NCBI GenBank assembly: GCA_014879735.1
Contig: JACSRN010000159.1
Span: 1-38,352 of the forward strand
Length of the DNA: 38,352 bases
Direction of reading: 5' to 3'
From: Paracoccaceae bacterium
GTDB taxonomy: Bacteria > Pseudomonadota > Alphaproteobacteria > Rhodobacterales > Rhodobacteraceae
Made by a program: the position numbers and the translations under genes. The notes beneath the pieces were generated by a model that worked only from the letters and a program-made list of their open reading frames with translations, was not told where the DNA came from and did no database searches. Positions 7,527 through 15,555 of the stretch are shown here, in pieces (the first letter of the stretch is position 1; every line of letters starts with the position of its first letter).

Positions 7527-9278
7527 GTGCAACAGACCCGGGCATCCAACGGCAGGGCCGAACTTAGATCGGTGGGCGCGCTGTCGCGCGGGCCGCTGAT
7601 TGCGGCGTTTCTATTTTCGGTTGTGGTCAACCTGTTGATGCTGACCTCGCCGCTCTACATGCTGCAGGTCTACGACCGCGTGCTGGTCTCGCGGTCGGAA
7701 CCGACGCTTCTGGCGCTGTCGGTTCTGGCGACGGCGATGTTCGTCTTCATGGGTATCCTCGATTTCATCCGCGGCCGGGTGCTGGCCCGAATCGGGGTGC
7801 GGATGCAGGCGGCGCTGGATGCGCGCGTGCTTTCGGCCGCCTTCCGCAAGCTGACCGCCTTTCCCGGCGATCCCACGGCGCTGGCCGCCCAGCAGGATCT
7901 GGACGCGATCTCGCGGCTTTGGTCCTCGCCGATGCTGACGGCGATCCTGGATCTGCCCTGGGTGCCTATCTTTGCCGCGGCACTGTTCATCTTCGACCCG
8001 CTGCTGGGCTGGTTCGCGATGGGTGGCGCGGCAGTTCTGGTGCTGATCACGATCCTGAACCAGCGCAGCACGGCAGGGCTGGCCAATGAGGCGACCGTCG
8101 CCGCGCTGATGGCCGATCGCCGGGCCGAGAACCTCAAGTCGGAATCCGAGCTTGTCCGGTCGATGGGGATGACCAGCCATGCCTTTGCCCGCTGGCAGGA
8201 GTTGCGCGGCCGCGCGCTGGAGCGGGCGATGTCCGCGGCCGATGTCGGCGGCGCCTATTCGGTGACGACGCGGACGCTGCGGCTGTTCCTGCAGTCTGCC
8301 ATCCTGGGCCTCGGGGCCTGGCTTGTGCTGAAGGGAGAGCTGTCGGCCGGTGCGATGATCGCGGGCTCGATCCTGATGGGCCGTGCCTTGCAGCCGATCG
8401 AGACGGCAATCGGCCAATGGCAGGTGCTGACCCGCGCCCGCGCCGGTGCCGAGCGGCTGTCGCGATTGCTGAGCGAGGTCCCGCCCGAGCAAAAGCGCAC
8501 AGCGCTGCCCCGCCCCGTCGCCCGGATCGAGGTGTCCGGCCTGTCGGTCGTCCCGCCCGGAGAGCGCATACCCACCCTGCGCAACATCAACTTCCGGCTG
8601 GAACCGGGGCAGGCCATCGGCGTGATCGGCACCTCGGGTTCGGGCAAGTCGACGCTGGCCCGGGCCATGACGGGCGTCTGGTCGCCCGCTGCGGGGACGA
8701 TCCGCCTCGATGGCGCCACGCTCGATCAGTATGACCCCGATACGCTGGGCAGCTATGTCGGCTATCTGCCGCAGCGGGTATCGCTGTTCGATGGCACGAT
8801 TGCCGAGAACATCGCCCGGCTGGACATGAAGGCCGATCCGGAGCGCATCGTCGCGGCGGCAAAGAAGGCGGCGGTGCATGAGCTGATACTGAAACTGCCA
8901 AAGGGCTATGATACGCCGATGGCGACCATGGGAGGGCAGCTTTCGGGCGGGCAGATCCAGCGCGTCGGCCTCGCCCGGGCCTTCTACGGCGACCCGGTGC
9001 TTCTGGTTCTGGATGAGCCGAACTCCAACCTCGACAACGATGGCTCGATGGCGCTGAACCAGGCGATTCGGGCGGCCAAGGCCGGGGGCGCGGCCGTGAT
9101 GATCATGGCGCACCGTCCCGCGGCGATCCAGGAGTGCGATCTTCTCATGGTGATGAAGGATGGCATGGTCCAGACGCTGGGTCCGCGCGACCAGGTGCTG
9201 CGCGAGGCGGTCAAGAACGCCTCTGACGTGACGCGCACCATCGCGTCCGGCAATTCCGCGCCCGGAGGTGTGTCATGA
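7527..9278 (+). CDS. Type I secretion system permease/ATPase (PrtD-like ABC exporter)
   Basis: 583 residues from GTG 7527, chosen because AAGGA lies about 10 nt upstream and the length then matches PrtD/LapB-type exporters; an ATG at 7449 would add 26 atypical residues. The N-terminal half carries the ABC transmembrane domain (first helix about 23-47, ending MLQVYDRVL, a hallmark of PrtD-type proteins). The nucleotide-binding domain has Walker A GTSGSGKST (about 367-375), signature LSGGQIQRVGLARA (about 471) and Walker B VLLVLDEPNSNLD (about 490-502). There is no C39 peptidase domain. It energises export of RTX-type proteins together with the HlyD-family partner that follows with an ATGA overlap. 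No outer-membrane TolC gene is nearby. Confidence 0.92.
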   Translation: MQQTRASNGRAELRSVGALSRGPLIAAFLFSVVVNLLMLTSPLYMLQVYDRVLVSRSEPTLLALSVLATAMFVFMGILDFIRGRVLARIGVRMQAALDARVLSAAFRKLTAFPGDPTALAAQQDLDAISRLWSSPMLTAILDLPWVPIFAAALFIFDPLLGWFAMGGAAVLVLITILNQRSTAGLANEATVAALMADRRAENLKSESELVRSMGMTSHAFARWQELRGRALERAMSAADVGGAYSVTTRTLRLFLQSAILGLGAWLVLKGELSAGAMIAGSILMGRALQPIETAIGQWQVLTRARAGAERLSRLLSEVPPEQKRTALPRPVARIEVSGLSVVPPGERIPTLRNINFRLEPGQAIGVIGTSGSGKSTLARAMTGVWSPAAGTIRLDGATLDQYDPDTLGSYVGYLPQRVSLFDGTIAENIARLDMKADPERIVAAAKKAAVHELILKLPKGYDTPMATMGGQLSGGQIQRVGLARAFYGDPVLLVLDEPNSNLDNDGSMALNQAIRAAKAGGAAVMIMAHRPAAIQECDLLMVMKDGMVQTLGPRDQVLREAVKNASDVTRTIASGNSAPGGVS

Positions 9279-10576
9279 GCGAGCGTCCGATCTGGTCGGC
9301 CCGGCGACAGATCACGGCGGGGCTGATCGCGATGGCCGTTCTGGTCTTCGGCTTCGGCGGCTGGGCCGCGCTGGCCGAGATTTCCGGTGCCGTCGTTGCC
9401 ATGGGCCGGATCGAGGTGGAGCAGAACCGTCAGGTCGTGCAGCACCCCGACGGCGGGGTGGTGTCCGAAATCCTTGTCGCCGAGGGGCAGAGGGTCGAGG
9501 CCGGCGATGTGCTGATCCGGCTGGACGGCTCGCTTCTTGGGTCGGAGCTTGCGATTGTCGAGGGTCGGCTGACCGAAATCCAGGCGCGGCGTGCCCGGCT
9601 TGAAGCCGAGCGGGACGAGACCGATACGCCGGTCTTTCCCGAGGAGCTGATCGCGCTGGCCGCGAGCAAGCCCGAGGTCGCCGAGCAGGTCGAGGGGCAG
9701 AAACGACTGTTCGATGCCCGCCGCGATTCGGCGGCGAAGGAAAAGGAACAACTGACCCGGCAGATCGACCAGATCCGCTCGCGCATCGACGGGATCGACG
9801 CGCAATCCGAGGCGCTGACCACGCAACTGGCGCTGATCTCGCAGGAAAAGGACACCCAGCAGGGGCTGCTGGACAAGGGGCTGGCCCAGCAGGGCACCGT
9901 CCTTGCGCTGCAGCGCGAGGAGGCGCGGCTGCGCGGCCAGGTCGGCGAGTTGATCGGTACGCGCGCCCAGGCCGGCGAGCGCATCACCGAAATCGAGGTG
10001 CAGATCACCCGGATCGACGCCCAACTGCGGGAAGAGGCGACGCAGGAACTGCGCGAGGTCGGCCCGGCAGAGCTGGAACTTGTCGAACGCCGGCGCTCGC
10101 TGCTTGAGCAGGTCAACCGTCTGGACATCCGCGCGCCGGTGGCGGGGCTGGTGCTGGGCCTAACGGTGACGACGCCGCGCGCGGTGCTGAAACCTGCCGA
10201 TCCCGTGCTGTACATCGTGCCGCAGGACCGCCCGCTGGTGATCACGGCGCAGGTGCCGACGATCCATATCGATCAGGTTCATCCCGGCCAGCCGGTCGAA
10301 CTGGTGTTCTCGGCCTTCTCCAGCCGGACGACGCCGCATCTGACCGGCAAGGTCACGGTGGTATCGGCCGACGCCCTGACCGACCAGGCGACGCGGGCAT
10401 CCTACTACCGGGTGGAGATCGTGCTGGACGAGGACGAGATAAAGAAGCTGGGGGACAAGGTGCTGGTGCCCGGCATGCCGGTCGAAGCCTTCATCCAGAC
10501 CGAACCGCGGACCCCGATGGCCTATCTGGTGAAGCCCTTCACCGACTATTTCTCGCACGCGCTGCGCGAAAGCTGA
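9275..10576 (+). CDS. HlyD family type I secretion periplasmic adaptor subunit
   Basis: 433 residues. A short cytoplasmic tail and one membrane helix (about 14-36) are followed by a lipoyl-like half motif (VVQHPDGGVVSEILVAEG, then RVEAGDVLIRLDG). A long alpha-helical hairpin rich in Glu/Gln/Arg (about 85-270) follows, then the second lipoyl half (LDIRAPVAGLVLGLTV) and a beta-barrel C-terminus ending in IQTEPRTPMAYLVKPFTDY, a motif typical of PrtE/HlyD adaptors. It bridges the ABC exporter and a TolC-like channel. The start ATG overlaps the exporter stop (ATGA). No RTX substrate gene follows; the next gene is on the opposite strand. Confidence 0.93.
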   Translation: MSERPIWSARRQITAGLIAMAVLVFGFGGWAALAEISGAVVAMGRIEVEQNRQVVQHPDGGVVSEILVAEGQRVEAGDVLIRLDGSLLGSELAIVEGRLTEIQARRARLEAERDETDTPVFPEELIALAASKPEVAEQVEGQKRLFDARRDSAAKEKEQLTRQIDQIRSRIDGIDAQSEALTTQLALISQEKDTQQGLLDKGLAQQGTVLALQREEARLRGQVGELIGTRAQAGERITEIEVQITRIDAQLREEATQELREVGPAELELVERRRSLLEQVNRLDIRAPVAGLVLGLTVTTPRAVLKPADPVLYIVPQDRPLVITAQVPTIHIDQVHPGQPVELVFSAFSSRTTPHLTGKVTVVSADALTDQATRASYYRVEIVLDEDEIKKLGDKVLVPGMPVEAFIQTEPRTPMAYLVKPFTDYFSHALRES

Positions 10577-10586
10577 GAGCTTCGCG
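10565..10586 (+). terminator. Possible terminator hairpin at the end of the hlyD-family gene
   Basis: An imperfect stem spans the stop codon: CGCGAAAGCT (10565-10574) pairs with AGCTTCGCG (10578-10586) with one bulged A and a 3-nt loop. A longer-range 8-bp repeat, GAGCGGCA (10587-10594) and TGCCGCTC (10639-10646), follows. There is no T-run, so termination is only plausible. Confidence 0.35.
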
Positions 10587-10644
10587 GAGCGGCAGGCCGC
10601 GGCCGGGAGCCGGCGCCCAGGGACCAGCGATCAGGACGTGCCGC

Positions 10645-11820
10645 TCAGAGGACGGCGGCGATCGCCCGGGCCAGGACCGGCACGGTGTTCGCATTCAGCC
10701 CGGCGATGTTGATCCGGCTGTCGCCCACCATGTAGATTGCATGTTCGTCGCGCAGGCGGTTCACCTGCGCCTCGGTCAGCCCCAGCCGGCTGAACATGCC
10801 ACGATGGTTCGCGACAAAATCGAAACGGTCGGAATTGGTGGCCTTGCGCAACTCCTGGGCCAGCTGCCGGCGCAGGGTCAGCATGTTCAACCGGGTTTCC
10901 TCGAGTTCCGCCTTCCATTCCGCGGTCCGTGCCGGATCTTCCAGGATCATCGTCACCAGCCGCGCGCCATGGTCGGGCGGGAAGCTGTAGTTCTGCCGGT
11001 TCAGATAGTTCAGGTTGCCCTGCGCCACGGCCCTGCGCTCGGGCGAGGCCAGGACGATCAGGATGCCCGTCCGTTCGCGGTAGACGCCAAAGTTCTTGGA
11101 GCAGGAGGCAGCAATCAGCACTTCGGGAAAGGCAGCGGCGATCCTGCGGGTGGCCGCTGCATCCTCTTCCAGCCCGTCGCCAAAGCCCTGATAGGCCAGA
11201 TCCACCAGCGGTACGGCGCCGCGCGCCTGCAGGACGGCGATCACCCGATCCCATTGGTCGGCCGTCAGGTTCGCGCCGGTCGGGTTGTGGCAGCACCCAT
11301 GCAGCAACACCGCGTCGCCGGCCGCGACTTGACCCAGATCCCCGATCATTCCGGCGAAATCGACGCCGGAGGTCGCCACATCGAAATAGCGATATTCGGC
11401 GGCCGGCATGCCAAGGTATTTCACGATGGACGGGTGGTTCGGCCAGGTTGGATTCGACATCCAGACCCTGGCAGCCGGAGAGGCCATGCGGATCATTTCC
11501 AGCGCCTGCCGGATCGCGCCGGTTCCGCCGGGGGTTGCCACGCTGGCCGCGCGGTCGGCGTAACCCGCGCCGAGGATCAGCCCCACCATCGCCGCATTAT
11601 ACGCCGGTTCCCCCGCCAGGGTGGTATAGGTCTTGGTCGTCTCGGTCTCCCACAGCGTCTTTTCTGCGGCCTTCACCGCGCGCATGATGGGGGTCAGGCC
11701 GGTCGGATCCTTGTAGACCCCGACGCCGAGATCGATCTTGCCGTCGCGCTTGTCGTCGCGATAGAGCGAGATCAGTTGCAGGATCTTGTCCTGTGGCTGC
11801 GGGTTCAGCGCCTCAAGCAT
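10645..11820 (-). CDS. Aromatic amino acid / aspartate aminotransferase (class I PLP)
   Basis: 391 residues from ATG 11820. It has the TyrB/AspC layout: N-terminal IDLGVGVYKD, TYTTLAGEPAY, GGTGAIRQA, SNPTWPNHP, the cofactor segment CCHNPTG (Asn179) and VDLAYQGFG (Asp207, Tyr210), and the Schiff-base lysine Lys242 in SCSKNFGVYRERTG. It transfers amino groups between aromatic amino acids or aspartate and 2-oxoglutarate. The GVYRERTG segment is shared by Rhodobacterales proteins usually annotated as aromatic aminotransferases, but aspartate use cannot be excluded. The start overlaps the 3' end of the sulfurtransferase gene by 8 bp, so the two form an operon; a pairing of mercaptopyruvate generation with its use is possible. 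Confidence 0.92.
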   Translation of the reverse strand: MLEALNPQPQDKILQLISLYRDDKRDGKIDLGVGVYKDPTGLTPIMRAVKAAEKTLWETETTKTYTTLAGEPAYNAAMVGLILGAGYADRAASVATPGGTGAIRQALEMIRMASPAARVWMSNPTWPNHPSIVKYLGMPAAEYRYFDVATSGVDFAGMIGDLGQVAAGDAVLLHGCCHNPTGANLTADQWDRVIAVLQARGAVPLVDLAYQGFGDGLEEDAAATRRIAAAFPEVLIAASCSKNFGVYRERTGILIVLASPERRAVAQGNLNYLNRQNYSFPPDHGARLVTMILEDPARTAEWKAELEETRLNMLTLRRQLAQELRKATNSDRFDFVANHRGMFSRLGLTEAQVNRLRDEHAIYMVGDSRINIAGLNANTVPVLARAIAAVL

Positions 11821-12703
11821 CGTCGCGTCCTTTCGCGGGGCCGGTCTCGACCGGCAGATCGTCGTACATGCCCCATTCCGCCCAGCTGCCATCGTAAAGC
11901 GACCAGTCGCGGTGGCCCAGCCGCTCCAGCGCCAGCGCCAGCACTGCGGCCGTCACGCCAGAGCCGCAGGAGGTGATCACCGGACGCGACAGGTCGATTC
12001 CGGCAGCCTCGAACACCGCCTTCAGCACAGCGGGGTCTTTCATCGTGCCATCGGGATTGGTCACGGCCGTGATGGGGATGTTGCGGGCGCCGGGAATATG
12101 GCCGGCGCGCAGGCCCGGCCGCGGCTCTGGCGTATCGCCGGCAAAGCGGGGCGCGGGGCGGGCATCGGCCACCTGCGCATGGCCCAGCTTTGCCGCCTGC
12201 GCGACCTGCGTCACGTCGCGCACCAGGCCGGCCTGGCGCGACACCGTCATGTGGCGATCGCGCACCACGGGGGGAAGATCCTCGATCTCGCGCCCTTCGG
12301 CGCGCCATTTCGGCAGACCGCCGTCCAGCACCGCGACATCGGTCTTGCCCATCAGGCGGAAGGTCCACCAGACGCGCGGGGCGGAAAACAGGCCGGACCC
12401 GTCGTAGATCACCACCTGATGCCCGTCGCCGACGCCCATCGCGCGCAGCCGGCTGACGAATTTCTCGATCGGTGGCGCCATATGCGGCAGCGCGGAGCGC
12501 TGGTCCGAGATCTCGTCGATGTCGAAGAACCGCGCGCCGGGAATATGGGCCGCATCATATTCCGCACGGGCATCGCGGCCGGCCGACGGCAGGTACCACG
12601 AGGCGTCGAGCAGACGCAGATCGGGATCCTTCAGATGGCGGGCAAGCCAGTCGGTGGAGACGAGCGTCCGGGGATCGTCGGCGGGGGAAGGCGTCAGGGG
12701 CAT
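11813..12703 (-). CDS. sseA: 3-mercaptopyruvate sulfurtransferase (two rhodanese domains)
   Basis: 296 residues. Two rhodanese domains: the inactive N-terminal one (VSTDWLARHL, HIPGARFFDID) and the catalytic C-terminal one with the active-site loop CGSGVTA (Cys246). The CGSGVTA loop favours 3-mercaptopyruvate over thiosulfate, which usually goes with CRKGVT. The linker contains FRLMGKTDVAVLDGGLPKW, well conserved in the family. It moves sulfur from mercaptopyruvate to thiol acceptors or cyanide in cysteine catabolism. Its stop lies inside the start region of the aminotransferase gene (8-bp overlap). The aminotransferase could supply mercaptopyruvate from cysteine; that is inference. Confidence 0.94.
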   Translation of the reverse strand: MPLTPSPADDPRTLVSTDWLARHLKDPDLRLLDASWYLPSAGRDARAEYDAAHIPGARFFDIDEISDQRSALPHMAPPIEKFVSRLRAMGVGDGHQVVIYDGSGLFSAPRVWWTFRLMGKTDVAVLDGGLPKWRAEGREIEDLPPVVRDRHMTVSRQAGLVRDVTQVAQAAKLGHAQVADARPAPRFAGDTPEPRPGLRAGHIPGARNIPITAVTNPDGTMKDPAVLKAVFEAAGIDLSRPVITSCGSGVTAAVLALALERLGHRDWSLYDGSWAEWGMYDDLPVETGPAKGRDDA

Positions 12704-12812
12704 GGCGGCCTCAGGCAGACAGGGTTTCCCGACCTATAGCCCGCTTGCCCGCGGGTGCAAGGGCCAGCACATCCGGTGCCGTGCCTGAAATCCCGCCGCC
12801 GGCCGCCGCAGA

Positions 12813-12841
12813 CCCCGCCCGGGATGGTGATCCGGGCGGGG
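12813..12841 (-). terminator. Terminator-like hairpin after the small glycine-rich membrane protein
   Basis: A perfect 10-bp GC stem, CCCCGCCCGG (12813-12822) and CCGGGCGGGG (12832-12841), with a 9-nt loop, begins 8 bp past the stop of the gene at 12850. On the minus strand it is not followed by a T-run, so its strength as an intrinsic terminator is uncertain. Confidence 0.55.
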
Positions 12842-12849
12842 CAGAGTGC

Positions 12850-13140
12850 TTATTTCACCAGTGCTTTCTTGACCGCGCCGACGATGGCAACCAGCACGCC
12901 GCCGCCCACGCCGCCGCCCAGAATGCTCTGGATGATCGCACCGATGTCCAGGTTCGCGGCCGCGGCCGCCGCATCGCCCGCACCGCCGGCGCCCAGCATC
13001 GACAGGATCTGGCCGCCGCCCGCGCCGCCGATCAAGCCGACAATCGTGTTCAGGATCGGCCCCAGGCTCAGGTTCTTCAGCCCGGCGCCCGCCGCATTGC
13101 CACCGAGCGCACCGGCGATAAGTTGAATGATCAGTTCCAT
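12850..13140 (-). CDS. Small Gly/Ala-rich membrane protein of unknown function
   Basis: 96 residues from ATG 13140. The protein is almost entirely Gly, Ala, Leu and Ile with three hydrophobic stretches: MELIIQLIAGALGG, an internal ILNTIVGLIGGAGGG block, and a C-terminal GGGVGGGVLVAIVGAVKKAL. The C-terminus is basic (KKALVK). Glycine-zipper-like spacing (GGNAAGAG, GGGQILSMLG) suggests packed membrane helices or an oligomer. No enzyme motif is present. Similar small proteins occur in alphaproteobacteria and are generally annotated as hypothetical. It stands alone between smpB and sseA on the minus strand and is followed by a strong hairpin. The coding call rests on composition, a sensible N-terminus and a clean terminator. 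Confidence 0.75.
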   Translation of the reverse strand: MELIIQLIAGALGGNAAGAGLKNLSLGPILNTIVGLIGGAGGGQILSMLGAGGAGDAAAAAANLDIGAIIQSILGGGVGGGVLVAIVGAVKKALVK

Positions 13141-13247
13141 GGTCCATCCCTTTTGCGACCCAGCCACAGGGTCCTTGCCGGGACACCCTGCAGGCGCGGC
13201 GCGCCCGTGTCACGGGGAATGTGGCGCGGGCCTTCCCATGGGCAGGC

Positions 13248-13721
13248 TCAGACGCCCTGTTTCAGCAGCCGCGCCTTCTGCCGGTCCCAGTCGCGCTTGG
13301 CGCTGGTTTCGCGTTTGTCGGCCAGCTTCTTGCCCTTGGCGATGCCCAGCTTGACCTTCACGATGCCGCGGTCGTTGAAATAGATTTTCAGCGGCACGAC
13401 GGTCATGCCCTCGCGCGCGGTTGCGTTCCACAGCCGCGAAAGCTCGCGCTTCGAGACCAGGAGCTTGCGGATCCGGCGCTCGTCATGGCCCCAGGTCTTG
13501 GCCTCGCGATAGGGGGCGATGTAGCCGTTGATCAGCCACAATTCGCCCTTCTCGACGCTGGCATAGCTGTCGGCGATGTTGGTGCCGCCCTGCCGGAGCG
13601 ATTTCACCTCGGAGCCTTGCAGCACGATGCCGGCCTCAAGGTCGGATTCGATGTGATAGTCGAACCGCGCGCGCCGGTTTTCGGCGATCAGTTTGGAATT
13701 GGGGTCGGATTTCTCGGCCAT
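13248..13721 (-). CDS. smpB: SsrA-binding protein
   Basis: 157 residues from ATG 13721, the usual length. The core matches SmpB throughout: [64 protein letters not shown] and the C-terminal tail [20 protein letters not shown] that becomes helical in the ribosomal A site. It binds tmRNA and delivers it to stalled ribosomes for trans-translation. The tmRNA gene itself was not seen in the window. Longer in-frame starts up to 13823 lie in poorly coding sequence and were not chosen. Confidence 0.97.
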   Translation of the reverse strand: MAEKSDPNSKLIAENRRARFDYHIESDLEAGIVLQGSEVKSLRQGGTNIADSYASVEKGELWLINGYIAPYREAKTWGHDERRIRKLLVSKRELSRLWNATAREGMTVVPLKIYFNDRGIVKVKLGIAKGKKLADKRETSAKRDWDRQKARLLKQGV

Positions 13722-13747
13722 GGTCGCCGAGAGATAGGCGCGGCAGG

Positions 13748-13779
13748 GGCCGGAGTCCAGTCCGGACCGAGGTCCGGCC
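13748..13779. other. GC-rich dyad between the Hint-protein gene and smpB
   Basis: GGCCGGA (13748-13754) and TCCGGCC (13773-13779) form 7-bp arms around a nested CCGGAC/GTCCGG hairpin (13762-13777). It lies just after the Hint-protein stop on the minus strand. It has no T-run; it may be a weak terminator or RNA-stabilising structure. Confidence 0.3.
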
Positions 13780-13780
13780 A

Positions 13781-14503
13781 TCATCCCACCAGCCCGGCGC
13801 GACGGCCGAGAAAATCCTTGCAACGGAAGGGCGCGGGAAAGGCACTTTCCGCGGGCAGCCGTCCACGGCAGAGAAGAAGCACGCCGGTGTTGGCACGGAT
13901 CGCTTCTTCCTCCTCGAATTGCGGGGTGATCAGCCTGGCGGGCATCAGGTTGCGCCGGCGGGTAATGCCGGGAAAGCCCGCCAGTTCGCTGGCCTGCAGC
14001 CGGGCATAGGGCATGCGGGCCAGGCCCAGCGTGTCGAGCAGGATCGGCTGTTGGGGCAAAAGCGTCAGATCCGAGCAGGCATCGAAATACCCACCGGAGA
14101 TGCGGATCACCACAGAGCCGGGCATCAGCCTGCTGCGGTCCAGCCCGCAGACCGGGCGAAGCCCGCCGTCCAGCGTGTGCACCCGGGTGCCGATCCGCAA
14201 CGTCTCGGCCGGTTGCCAGCCTTCGGCGGTTTCGATCCGCGTGCCGGCAACAAGGCCGGTCGTCGCAGTGGCGACGGCGATGAGGTCAGGGCGGCAGAAC
14301 CCTTGGATGAACACGGCAGCTTCCCCGTCGGGGGTTTTTTGGCAGATCTGTGGCGACGTTTCCGCCGTGCTGCCTGCCCTGCACCCGCATTCTGCCTTTT
14401 TTGCGCCAGGGTTGCGGCTGGTGGGTGTCACTGTTGGCCAGACGGAAGCAATGGATGCCGAATGCCAGGATTGTCTGCGATTTGCGCCAGGATTATGAGT
14501 CAA
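13781..14503 (-). CDS. Hint (Hedgehog/intein) domain protein
   Basis: Up to 240 residues. The Hint domain is visible: [20 protein letters not shown], then [17 protein letters not shown] and [10 protein letters not shown], the pattern of bacterial Hint-type domains that are widespread in Rhodobacterales. The residue before the first block is Thr-Gly rather than the Cys/Ser of self-splicing inteins, so splicing is doubtful. The first 60 or so residues from ATG 14503 look unlike a protein domain, and a GTG at 14314 (giving 177 residues, preceded by GGGGAAG) is a good alternative start. Such domains are often found in type I secreted proteins, but no RTX repeats are present here. Function is unknown. 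Confidence 0.7.
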   Translation of the reverse strand: MTHNPGANRRQSWHSASIASVWPTVTPTSRNPGAKKAECGCRAGSTAETSPQICQKTPDGEAAVFIQGFCRPDLIAVATATTGLVAGTRIETAEGWQPAETLRIGTRVHTLDGGLRPVCGLDRSRLMPGSVVIRISGGYFDACSDLTLLPQQPILLDTLGLARMPYARLQASELAGFPGITRRRNLMPARLITPQFEEEEAIRANTGVLLLCRGRLPAESAFPAPFRCKDFLGRRAGLVG

Positions 14504-14571
14504 TTAACCGACACTCCGGAAGTATTCCGCAGATCGTTGCGGAATCGTGGCGGATGCCGGGGTCGATTTCG

Positions 14572-15420
14572 CTATCGTCGCGTCAACCCGTACAGCCCCG
14601 CCGCCACGATCAGCGCCGATCCGGCCAGTGTGGCGGCATCCGGCCGCTCACCCAGCAGCGTGACCGAAAGCACGATGGCGAAAAGCAGCCGGGTATAGCG
14701 GAAGGGGGTGATGGCCGAGACCTGCCCGATCCGCATCGCGCCGGTCAGCGCGTGATAGGCCAGCGTCCCTGACAATGTGCAGCCCAGGATCAGCGCCGCC
14801 TCGCGCGCATCGGGCAGGCGGGCGCCGCCGGTCCAGCCCAGCATCAGCGCCCCGGCCAGCGCCAGCATCAAAAAGCCGAGCGTGCCAAGCTGGCGGTTCG
14901 ACAGGCCCTTCGGCGCCGCCCGGGTGGCAAGATCGCGCCCGGCAAAGCCCAGCATCCCGGCCACCGCCAGCAGTGACAGCGGCGAAAATCCCTCGATCCC
15001 CGGACGCAGGATCAGCAGCACCCCCGCAAAGGCCACCAGCACGGCCAGCCAGCGTTGCAGCGACACCCGCTCGCCGAAGACCAGCGCGGCACCGGCAATC
15101 ACCACCAGCGGTGTTGCCTGGAGGATGGCAGAGGTGGCGGAGATCGTGGTCAGCGCAATGGCAAGGGCATAGAACAGCCGTCCCGAAACCTCGAAGGCCG
15201 AGCGGATCAGCATACCGCGCGACAGGAAGGCTGCGGGCAGTATCGCCTCGCCCCGGCGGTGGCCGAGGGCGGCGAACAGGAACGCCCCTGCCAACCCCTC
15301 GATCAGCAGGATTTCGCCCGGCGGCATGGTCTGGGCCGCGGCCTTCAGGAACAGATCCTCGATGGCAAAGCCAGCCATCGCGGCCGTCATCAGCGCGGCG
15401 CCCCGCCGGTTGTCGTTCAT
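14572..15420 (-). CDS. EamA/DMT family transporter
   Basis: 282 residues from ATG 15420. About ten hydrophobic segments in two EamA halves: FAIEDLFLKAAAQTMPPGEILLIEG at the start, LTTISATSAILQATPLVVIAGAALVFGERVSLQRW at the end of the first half (a classic DMT signature), and SAITPFRYTRLLFAIVLSVTLLGERPDAATL in the second. The protein exports or imports small metabolites across the inner membrane; the substrate cannot be read. It lies divergently from the beta-solenoid membrane protein gene with 135 bp between starts. A second, related DMT gene lies at 28608. Confidence 0.9.
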   Translation of the reverse strand: MNDNRRGAALMTAAMAGFAIEDLFLKAAAQTMPPGEILLIEGLAGAFLFAALGHRRGEAILPAAFLSRGMLIRSAFEVSGRLFYALAIALTTISATSAILQATPLVVIAGAALVFGERVSLQRWLAVLVAFAGVLLILRPGIEGFSPLSLLAVAGMLGFAGRDLATRAAPKGLSNRQLGTLGFLMLALAGALMLGWTGGARLPDAREAALILGCTLSGTLAYHALTGAMRIGQVSAITPFRYTRLLFAIVLSVTLLGERPDAATLAGSALIVAAGLYGLTRR

Positions 15421-15555
15421 GCGCTCGGCCTCCTTGCCGCCCGCCCGCCATGCCCGGAAGCCGGCGGCGAGGCAAGGCCCCGTCATGCGGCTTTCGCTTG
15501 GCAGATCGGGGGTGGCGCCGCTAACCTCCGCGCATTCCAGCCGGACCCCGCACCG

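Noticed and set aside
7611-9113. A 500-codon minus-strand frame opposite the type I ABC exporter
   Set aside because: The plus strand encodes a complete ABC exporter; the antisense product has no motif.
13781-14503. An intein or self-splicing Hedgehog-type element
   Set aside because: The splicing nucleophile (Cys or Ser) is not seen at the expected start of the Hint domain, and there is no host protein flanking it.
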